A stretch of 64,000 nt of DNA from Candidatus Nitrotoga sp. AM1P. GTDB lineage: Bacteria; Pseudomonadota; Gammaproteobacteria; Burkholderiales; Gallionellaceae. Below are positions 57,872 through 64,000 of the stretch, in pieces. The stretch spans positions 2,728,001-2,792,000 of the forward strand of contig NZ_AP019547.1 of the NCBI RefSeq assembly GCF_013168275.1, read 5' to 3'. The translations under genes and the position numbers were made by a program. Below the pieces are notes generated by a model. It was not told the origin of the DNA, searched no databases, and saw only the letters and a list, made by a program, of their open reading frames with translations. Position 1 is the stretch's first letter, and each line of letters opens with the position of its first letter.

Positions 57872-58240
57872 ATGGATAGCAAAATTATATTTATCAAAAC
57901 CAGTAAGGGTGAGGACGAAAGAAATAGGGTAACAAACTATTTATCCAGCGAGATTAAGCGTGCTTTTTATTTAATTGATAACAAGTCCACTGTGAAAGAA
58001 CTGATGAAACGGGCTGCGCCCAGCTTGCGTGCATCGCTTGAATATATGTTACAAGAATTAATAAATGGAGGCTTTATTCAAGATAAAGACAAGGTGAATT
58101 GCGTTGTTAACATTGCGATTCCACGGGACAGACGGGTTAGCAGTGCTACCAAGATTTATACGGGCCGCGAACGGCGGAGTGCGAGACCGTTGCGAGTGAC
58201 TGAGCGTCAGATAAGCTCACACAAAATACGATCTATTTAA
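57872..58240 (+). CDS. Small basic protein of unknown function, winged-helix-like
   Basis: 122 residues from an ATG with GAGG upstream. The stretch NKSTVKELMKRAAPSLRASLEYMLQELINGGFIQDKD looks like a winged-helix segment that closes in an ML-x-EL-x-x-GGFI pattern, as in small regulatory proteins and start domains of signal proteins in betaproteobacteria. The tail is rich in Arg (RDRRVSS, GRERRSARPLRVTERQ). No family name can be given. It follows the MEKHLA gene by about 160 bases on the same strand. Confidence 0.55.
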   Translation: MDSKIIFIKTSKGEDERNRVTNYLSSEIKRAFYLIDNKSTVKELMKRAAPSLRASLEYMLQELINGGFIQDKDKVNCVVNIAIPRDRRVSSATKIYTGRERRSARPLRVTERQISSHKIRSI

Positions 58241-58523
58241 TTAATGGCGCAGAATCATTATGAATACTTGTCTGATCAGAATTTGATATTTGCAAAGCCA
58301 TGAAACTTTGTTAATAAAAAATCCAGTGATGGCATTTGTAATGTGGAAAAGAATATTTTCTTGATAGTCAGCTATGCAGTGTGTTTGTTTGTTCGGGTTT
58401 TGCGAGCCAGTTTCAGAAACCGGCCAGAAGCAGCCGATCAAGAATTCTCTTCACCTCAAACAAAAATTGCATGTACTTCTAATGCTCAGGCTGAGCGTCC
58501 AAGTGCAAAAGAAAGAGATCAAT

Positions 58524-59090
58524 ATGTATACGTTTATTTTATTCGGTATCGTTGCCATAGTATTGATTTACGGTATTAGTTTGTATAACAACTTGGTGAA
58601 TGTCAAAAATGCCGTTGCCAAGGCTTGGGCCAACATCGACGTGCTATTGAAACAGCGCCATGACGAGTTGCCGAAACTGGTTGAAGTGTGCAAACAATAC
58701 AAGCAGTTTGAGCAGTCCACCCTGCAAAAAGTTATCGAGGCACGATCACAGGTGCAGTCTGCGGGAAACCGCCAAGATATTGACGCCCTTGGGCAGGCGG
58801 AAGGGATGCTGCGCGCAGGACTGGGCAGAATCTTTGCCCTTGCAGAAGCTTACCCGGAGCTAAAGGCTAATGTAAGTTTCATGCAGTTGCAGAACCGGAT
58901 CAGCACGCTTGAGAATGGAATCGCTGACCGTCGTGAATTTTATAATGAAGCAGTGAATATCAATAACGTACAAATCGAAATATTCCCCGCCAATATCCTT
59001 TCGAAGATGTTCGGCTTTAATGAAAAGCCCTTGCTGGTATTTTCCACACAAGAAAAAACAGATGTGGATTTGCAGCAATTATTTAACTAG
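58524..59090 (+). CDS. lemA: LemA family protein
   Basis: 188 residues. One N-terminal membrane helix (FILFGIVAIVLIYGISLYNNLV) is followed by the LemA core: VKNAVAKAWANIDVLLKQRHDELPKLVEVCKQY, AEAYPELKANVSFMQLQNRISTLENGIADRREFYNEAVNINNVQIEIFP. LemA proteins are mostly helical envelope proteins of unsettled role. Start at 58524 chosen because the N-terminus then matches the family; the longer frame from 58374 does not. It precedes the GIDE-like gene, a common pairing. Confidence 0.93.
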   Translation: MYTFILFGIVAIVLIYGISLYNNLVNVKNAVAKAWANIDVLLKQRHDELPKLVEVCKQYKQFEQSTLQKVIEARSQVQSAGNRQDIDALGQAEGMLRAGLGRIFALAEAYPELKANVSFMQLQNRISTLENGIADRREFYNEAVNINNVQIEIFPANILSKMFGFNEKPLLVFSTQEKTDVDLQQLFN

Positions 59091-59201
59091 CGGCTACGGC
59101 AAATAGGTTTTGCCTGTTAATCAATCACCCATGCCTGCTTTTTCGTATCTCTGGCGGGTAAGATCCGCGCGATTCGCTGTGCAATATTCACGATAATTCC
59201 C

Positions 59202-60101
59202 ATGCTGGATTGGCTACGACGCGAATATGCGCAACTTATTACCTCAGGTGCACAGCTATTGTTGCTGCTTGTCGGCATCCGCTTGCATTCCCGCGACGGC
59301 TGGTTGTCTTGCCTTGCTGTAATTGCCTTGATTAGCCTCTATGCATGGTTGTCCTCGTTATATAGGCTACGTACCTTACGCAACACACCTACCTCAAAGA
59401 TTGCTTCTGCCGCGCAGGGCTATGTCGAATTGGTGGGAAGTGGTCAACCATTCTGTGATCCTCCCTTGTTCAGCACGTTAAGACGATTTCCTTGCTTGTG
59501 GTGTCGTTATAAAATCGAACAGCAAGAGAAAAATGGATGGAAAATAATAGATAGTGGTGAAACTGATGACTCTTTCATACTGCGCGATGACACTGGTGAA
59601 TGCGTGGTTGATCCGGAAAATGCAGAGATCATCACTCAGGATTATGACCAGTGGCAAGAGGATGGCTGTCGTTATACTGAGTGGAAACTGATCAAAGGTG
59701 AAACTCTCTACGTCATTGGGCGGTTTCGTACTCAAGGCGGCAGTAATCAGGAATTTGATACGCGCGCTGAGTTGAGCGCATTGCTGACAGAATGGAAGAA
59801 AAATATGCCCACGTTACTTGCACGCTTTGATCTGAACAAGGATGGAGAGCTAAGCATAGAGGAATGGGAACTCGCCAGACAAGCGGCCAAGCGGGAAGTA
59901 GAAAAAATGGAGGTGGAGGTTTTGGCACAGCCCAGTACCCATATCATCAGCTGTTCTCCTGATGGACAACTCTTTCTTATCAGCAACCTCTCGGGGGATT
60001 GTCTGTCACGTCGCTACATGTTCTGGGCCTGGGGGCATCTGATGATTTTCTTTGGATCGCTTGGTGGATTAGGGTTGGTGCTGCAAAATGTCAGCTTATA
60101 A
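59202..60101 (+). CDS. GIDE-domain-like membrane protein with an EF-hand
   Basis: 299 residues. Two N-terminal membrane segments (ITSGAQLLLLLVGIRL, LSCLAVIALISLYAWLSSL) and one at the C-terminus (AWGHLMIFFGSLGGLGLVL) surround a soluble domain that begins KIASAAQGYVELVGSGQPFCDPPLFSTLRRFPCLWCRYKIEQ, the pattern of the GIDE (MUL1-like) family. A canonical calcium-binding loop DLNKDGELSIEE lies at residues 210-221, inside the domain. There is no RING finger. Bacterial GIDE-like genes often sit beside lemA. It follows lemA by 111 bases. Confidence 0.75.
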   Translation: MLDWLRREYAQLITSGAQLLLLLVGIRLHSRDGWLSCLAVIALISLYAWLSSLYRLRTLRNTPTSKIASAAQGYVELVGSGQPFCDPPLFSTLRRFPCLWCRYKIEQQEKNGWKIIDSGETDDSFILRDDTGECVVDPENAEIITQDYDQWQEDGCRYTEWKLIKGETLYVIGRFRTQGGSNQEFDTRAELSALLTEWKKNMPTLLARFDLNKDGELSIEEWELARQAAKREVEKMEVEVLAQPSTHIISCSPDGQLFLISNLSGDCLSRRYMFWAWGHLMIFFGSLGGLGLVLQNVSL

Positions 60102-60383
60102 CGTAGAACACAATATTATGGAGGGCATCCATGTTTACCAGGATGATCAATATAAAACCCATGCCCCTTGGTCAACGGTCATTGATGTGATGCGTTTTAG
60201 AAAGATATATGATCTGATTTTTTAGAGCCATTGAGGTTTTTTGGAAATAAATATTTATTCTTTTTATCTTCATATTGCTGGTTAAAAAGCTTTACAGAGG
60301 CAAATTGGAATCGCTACTCAAATTTATTCGGATAGCAATTCTCTAAATAGATTGTTACGTATGCTAAATAGTGGAGTACAGAG

Positions 60384-60947
60384 ATGATGAAGACATCAAA
60401 AATGCGTCTGATTTTAACCTTAGTCATCACCCTGTTGGCTGGAGCCTCGATTAGCGAGGCAGTGTATGCGGCAGGCGGATGGCGTGGAGGTGGTGGTTGG
60501 CATGGGGGTGGTTGGCACGGGGGCGGTGGTTGGCGTGGCGGAGGTGGCTGGAACCGTGGTGGGCGTGTGGGCATCTATCTTGGTGCGCCAATTGGGTTTA
60601 ACTTTGGGTATTCTCCGTACTCATACTATGGGGCGTCATATTATGGATCGCCCTATTATGGATCGCCCTATTATTATTCGCCGGCGCCCGCGTATTACCC
60701 TCCGGTGCAGCCTGCGCCGGTAATTTACACCGAACGAAGGGATGACCCGCAGATAAGAACGCAAGAAGCACCGAGAAATTTGTCGCAAAATGTTCAGTCC
60801 TCTTGGTGGTATTACTGCGTCGATTCAAATGCCTACTATCCCTATGTTAATAAATGCCCAGGAGGTTGGCTGCGAGTTGCGCCGCAACCAGCACCTGATT
60901 CAGATGACCAACCTGCTGTGGATGTGAATACTGTATCTACGCCATGA
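60384..60947 (+). CDS. Exported Gly/Tyr-rich protein of unknown function
   Basis: 187 residues. A signal peptide (LILTLVITLLAGASISEAVYAA) is followed by GGGW/H-G repeats (about 30-60), a Tyr/Ser/Pro-rich stretch with SYYGSPYYGSPYYYSP, and a C-terminal module WWYYCVDSNAYYPYVNKCPGGWLRVAP with two Cys likely paired. The last module occurs in many small exported proteins of proteobacteria; its role is not known. Its stop overlaps the next ATG by 4 bases (ATGA). Confidence 0.7.
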   Translation: MMKTSKMRLILTLVITLLAGASISEAVYAAGGWRGGGGWHGGGWHGGGGWRGGGGWNRGGRVGIYLGAPIGFNFGYSPYSYYGASYYGSPYYGSPYYYSPAPAYYPPVQPAPVIYTERRDDPQIRTQEAPRNLSQNVQSSWWYYCVDSNAYYPYVNKCPGGWLRVAPQPAPDSDDQPAVDVNTVSTP

Positions 60948-61684
60948 TCCATAATTTGCGACTTTCTTTCGTACTGGTGGCAGTTCTCGTGCTCAGTGCT
61001 TGTACGTCGGTACCGACTGGTCCAGGTATGCTTGCATTGCCGGGCACGGGAAAAAGCTTTAACCAGTTCCGATTTGACGAATCTGATTGCAGGCGATATG
61101 CCAGTACTCAGGTGGATGGTCGCACGGCCAATGAAGCAGCGGCTGATAGTGGTGTGAAAAGCGCAGTGGTAGGAACTGCAATTGGCGCCACAGCGGGCGC
61201 ATTGTTAGGCGGACACAATGGCGCTGGCGTGGGCGCCGGATCTGGATTGCTCATTGGTTCCATGGTAGGAGTGGGCGCGGGTGAAAGTTCTGGGTTCAAT
61301 CTTCAGCAGCGTTATGACTTCGCATATCACCAATGTATGTATGCAAAAGGCCATCGTGTCCCAGTATCAGGCCGTTTGGACTATTCGCGGCAGCCTGTTC
61401 AAAATAGTAAATACGCACCTTTACCGGCTCCAAGTGGAGCTTCATCATTGCCTTCTATTCGTTCTTTCGTGCCTCCGCCACCGCCTCGCGGGGCTCCACC
61501 ACCACCGCCTCCGGATGTTTCCACAGCTCCGTTGACCCCTGAAGATATTCAGCAATTGGTGCCTCGTAAGAATGTTTTGCCACTAACGACGCCTGATGAC
61601 ACTGCTCCATTAATGCCTTCTGAGGATTTTCAGCCGCCAATGCCGCCAAGCGGCAATCCGCCACCGCCACCTCCTGATGCTTAG
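60944..61684 (+). CDS. Glycine-zipper lipoprotein with proline-rich tail
   Basis: 246 residues. A lipoprotein signal ends in VLSAC at about residue 20. The middle (GTAIGATAGALLGGHNGAGVGAGSGLLIGSMVGVGAGE, about 78-115) is a glycine zipper, followed by YDFAYHQCMYAKGHRVPV, a motif common in outer-membrane glycine-zipper proteins. The last 70 residues are mostly Pro with Pro-Pro runs. It probably sits in the outer membrane. It is translationally coupled to the preceding Gly/Tyr-rich gene. Confidence 0.75.
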   Translation: MIHNLRLSFVLVAVLVLSACTSVPTGPGMLALPGTGKSFNQFRFDESDCRRYASTQVDGRTANEAAADSGVKSAVVGTAIGATAGALLGGHNGAGVGAGSGLLIGSMVGVGAGESSGFNLQQRYDFAYHQCMYAKGHRVPVSGRLDYSRQPVQNSKYAPLPAPSGASSLPSIRSFVPPPPPRGAPPPPPPDVSTAPLTPEDIQQLVPRKNVLPLTTPDDTAPLMPSEDFQPPMPPSGNPPPPPPDA

Positions 61685-61815
61685 ACATCAATGATAATCC
61701 TGAGAGCGTCGGGCATCTAAGTGCATCGTCTGGTTTTACGATAATTCAGGAACTTGAACTTCGTGAAATGGGTGAATGGGATTTGAGTCAGATTTCGCAT
61801 TGGCGCATCCAAAAA

Positions 61816-62508
61816 TCAATGAGGCTCGCCCACGGTTAGCGAAATTCCGTTGTCTTTCGGGCCAAGTCCAAGCAGCCACGGTACCGCAGTTTTAGCCCAT
61901 TTTTCTGTATCAGGATAATCCCGTGCTTGCGAACCGAAGGTACTGCGCAGCATATCTGTATTAATGATTCCAGGATTCAAAGGGGTCGCCGCCATTCCCT
62001 GTGGCAGTTCCTGAGCTAATGCTTTGGTTAGACCTTCGATTGCCCACTTGGTCGCGCAATAAGGGGCGACTTCCGCATCGGTTGAGCGACCCCAGCCAGA
62101 GCTGAGATTGACAATGACTCCGCTCCGCTTGGCTATCATGGCCGGTACGAAATGCCGGATAACATTGGCTACTCCCTTTATGTTCACATCGACGACCATG
62201 GAGAATTCACTGGTAGGCACTTTCCAAAGCGGTGCATTACGGTTGACGAGTGCGGCGTTATTTATCAGCAGGTCGGGCGAACCGGCCAAGCTCAGGCAAT
62301 GTTTTGCCCAATCACGCACAGCCTCATCGTTTGTGACGTCTAGCACATCGAAGCGACTGTCTGGCCCATGAAGGTTATTCAGTTCATGAATCGCATCTTC
62401 TGATCGTCCACAACCTAAAACCCGGTGGCCGAGGCGAATAAATCCCTCGGTCATGGCACGCCCCAATCCACGGCTTACGCCAGTAATGACAATCACTTTG
62501 GAAGTCAT
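61816..62508 (-). CDS. Short-chain dehydrogenase/reductase (SDR)
   Basis: 230 residues. Cofactor site TGVSRGLGRAM (about residues 8-18), NNAALV, catalytic Ser in NLSSGWGRS and the YCATK pair (Tyr and Lys). The substrate is unknown. It is a single gene; 276 bases of empty sequence separate it from alkA on the same strand. Confidence 0.85.
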   Translation of the reverse strand: MTSKVIVITGVSRGLGRAMTEGFIRLGHRVLGCGRSEDAIHELNNLHGPDSRFDVLDVTNDEAVRDWAKHCLSLAGSPDLLINNAALVNRNAPLWKVPTSEFSMVVDVNIKGVANVIRHFVPAMIAKRSGVIVNLSSGWGRSTDAEVAPYCATKWAIEGLTKALAQELPQGMAATPLNPGIINTDMLRSTFGSQARDYPDTEKWAKTAVPWLLGLGPKDNGISLTVGEPH

Positions 62509-62784
62509 AAGATCACCAGTTTATTCATTTTGCTTGTCTTCTCGGTATGTAGTGTTCACATGAACGAGAGCTACAATTTTTTAGCTCGTTGATATTGCGG
62601 GGGCTAAGGGGTACCGCATCCGTTTGTTTCGTGACAAGGATATGTTCGACTTGCATAGCTCGCAGGTCAAATTCTAGCTTGTGATAATCAGGTTTCATAC
62701 ATTGACACAGTTGATAGACGGTCTAGTTGTGCTCGCGTTTCTTGATGTGTGCCACGTTGTCTATTCGAAATGAGCATAAACCTG

Positions 62785-63771
62785 TTATTTAACAACAGGC
62801 AGAAACTCAGAGGGTATCGTCCAGAGATGTGCTGCTACTAAAGCGCGCCAAGGCGAAAACTCAGCCAACCGGCGTTCTGTGAAGCTCTCGGTAACTTTTT
62901 CCGTGGAACTAAGTAACAGCTGTAATTTGCGTCGAACGGCCGCATCTCCATGCAGCGAGCCATCAAGCCAGCCGAAACCACGAAGCAGCGCGTAATTGAC
63001 CGTCCAAGGGCCTATGCCGCGCAAGCTTAGCAATTGCTTGTGAATTTCCTCAACCGGCATTGTGGTCATCCATGCCTTCAGTGGTAGACGGTTTGCTGCA
63101 ACCTCGCGACTCAACATAATCAGTGTTTGAGCCTTGGTTTGCGAGAATCCCGCCTGGCGCAGTTCCGTTTCGCTCAAGTTTGCAACTTTACCTGCATCTG
63201 GATAACACGCCAGCCCAGAGGAATCTTTCACGCCAGTCAGCTGAATGAACTTGCGGCGCAGGGAAATCGCTGCACCAATGCTGATCTGCTGTCCGGTAAT
63301 CGCCCAAGTCAGTGCTTCGAAAGGCGTTGCCGAAAGAGGCACCCGCAACCCGGGTTGCCGGGCAATGAGTAGCCCTAGTTGCGGATGGGTGCGATAGATG
63401 GACTCGAAGTCCTCGATTCGTTGCGTCAGGCCGAGCATGCGCCGCACCATCTGTATCAGAGCATCTTGATTGGCGTTTGTTATTCCATCAATGGCCAGTT
63501 CCACGTCGGCATGTCCAATTTCCAAGCGAATCGTCAAGGAAGCCGCCTGTCCCTCCCACATCAAGCCTTTTTGTAGACAGTGCCCGTCAATTCGTTCAGC
63601 CACCGCCAATGTATCGCGGCCGTGGAAATCAAGTGCATCACCAACTCGAAAATCATCAGCCAACGGAATCGAACACGATAGGTGCGTTTGTATTACCCGT
63701 TCCATTCCTTGACTCTTATGTTGCATTGTGAAAGATGATGCTGAGTGTGTGCCGATTGCGCGAGACGCCAT
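62785..63771 (-). CDS. alkA: DNA-3-methyladenine glycosylase, AlkA family
   Basis: Up to 328 residues. The N-terminal AlkA-like domain ends before an HhH-GPD domain: PFEALTWAITGQQISIGAAISLRRKFIQLTG, then the helix-hairpin-helix LLSLRGIGPWTVNYALLRGFGWLDGSLHGDAAVRR with the catalytic Asp in the GDAAVRR stretch. It removes alkylated bases. The ATG at 63705 (MERVIQTHLSC) is a likely better start, as the first 22 residues do not look like the family. It follows an Ada/Ogt-type gene, a known pairing in alkylation repair. Confidence 0.88.
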   Translation of the reverse strand: MASRAIGTHSASSFTMQHKSQGMERVIQTHLSCSIPLADDFRVGDALDFHGRDTLAVAERIDGHCLQKGLMWEGQAASLTIRLEIGHADVELAIDGITNANQDALIQMVRRMLGLTQRIEDFESIYRTHPQLGLLIARQPGLRVPLSATPFEALTWAITGQQISIGAAISLRRKFIQLTGVKDSSGLACYPDAGKVANLSETELRQAGFSQTKAQTLIMLSREVAANRLPLKAWMTTMPVEEIHKQLLSLRGIGPWTVNYALLRGFGWLDGSLHGDAAVRRKLQLLLSSTEKVTESFTERRLAEFSPWRALVAAHLWTIPSEFLPVVK

Positions 63772-63886
63772 GCTTTAAATTGAGTGGTAGCGGTATGACT
63801 ACTGCCCGTGACTGCATGCGCGGCCGCTGCTCGGTTAGTACAAGTTCGCCGTTGGCGAAATTCCGCCCGGGCTGTTGAGGCGATGT

Positions 63887-64000
63887 TCACTGCGTTTTCT
63901 TGGGCAGACATGCCTGAGCCTCTCGATCAAGTAGTGCGCGTTTTCGTTCGACGCCCCAGCGGTAACCGGACAAGCCGCCATCGATACGTACCACGCGATG
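63887..64000 (-). CDS. Methylated-DNA-protein-cysteine methyltransferase, C-terminus (Ada/Ogt), cut by window edge
   Basis: The last 37 codons are visible: [20 protein letters not shown], then [17 protein letters not shown] and a TGA. This is the end of the methyltransferase domain just after the active-site PCHRV; the P and C lie beyond the edge. The [17 protein letters not shown] pattern resembles the C-terminus of the bifunctional Ada regulator more than a short Ogt, and a following alkA fits an ada-alkA group. Too short to appear as a full gene. Confidence 0.8.
   Translation of the reverse strand, partial: HRVVRIDGGLSGYRWGVERKRALLDREAQACLPKKTQ

Noticed and set aside
60118..60225. 35-codon plus-strand frame after the EF-hand gene
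   Set aside because: No ribosome site, no family resemblance; likely chance.

Overview
The window looks like a chromosomal segment of a betaproteobacterium. It has the conserved gene runs plsX-fabH-fabD-fabG, dapB/carA-carB-greA, yhbY/rlmE-ftsH-folP-glmM and hrcA/hemH, a Nitrosomonadales-style sulfate assimilation block (cysB, cysI, DUF934, cysH, cysD, cysN), a CbbY-like phosphatase and a moderate GC content. The mix of iron genes (tonB-exbB-exbD, FTR1 permease), CbbY and c-type cytochrome would fit an autotrophic Gallionellaceae-like organism. That placement is inference; no rRNA or tRNA gene lies in the window to settle it.

Layout. 1-2554: TonB-ExbB-ExbD energy coupling, cut by the left edge, and an FTR1 iron permease. 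2981-9520: a tripartite RND drug efflux operon headed by a TetR/CecR-type regulator. 10052-15002: fatty acid/phospholipid and ribosome genes (yceD, rpmF, plsX, fabH, fabD, fabG), with acpP and fabF missing after fabG, and a GIY-YIG protein. 15004-19414: lnt, a CbbY-like phosphatase, a RluF-type pseudouridine synthase and queA. 19443-20620: an IS110-family element whose transposase carries an internal deletion. 20630-28626: UPF0114 protein, then CysB, a TauE/SafE exporter and the whole route from sulfate to sulfide.

28627-31671 is an accessory pocket: an exported subtilisin-like protein that has lost part of its catalytic domain, a translationally coupled exported protein of unknown function, and a decayed transposase. 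31672-38467 returns to housekeeping genes (CobD/CbiB-like, rsgA, pterin dehydratase, cytochrome c, M48 protease, orn, hemH, hrcA). 38468-40602 is a second accessory spot with a hicA-like remnant and an exported SUMF1-fold protein. 40702-55962 is a long conserved run: nadK, recN, bamE, dapB, DUF4202, carAB, greA, yhbY, rlmE, ftsH, folP, glmM.

56157-61684 is a group of little-studied envelope proteins: zinc-ribbon/Sel1, MEKHLA, LemA, a GIDE-like protein with an EF-hand, a Gly/Tyr-rich exported protein and a glycine-zipper lipoprotein. The right end holds an SDR enzyme and an alkylation repair pair (alkA after an Ada/Ogt-type methyltransferase cut by the edge).

The observations most worth a second look are the carA leader (a near-consensus promoter running straight into an intrinsic terminator), the deleted IS110 with its structured noncoding end, the protease-derived gene pair, the missing acpP/fabF and fur genes, the probable non-AUG start of fabH, and the EF-hand inside the LemA-linked protein. 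No clearly new defence or mobile system was found.
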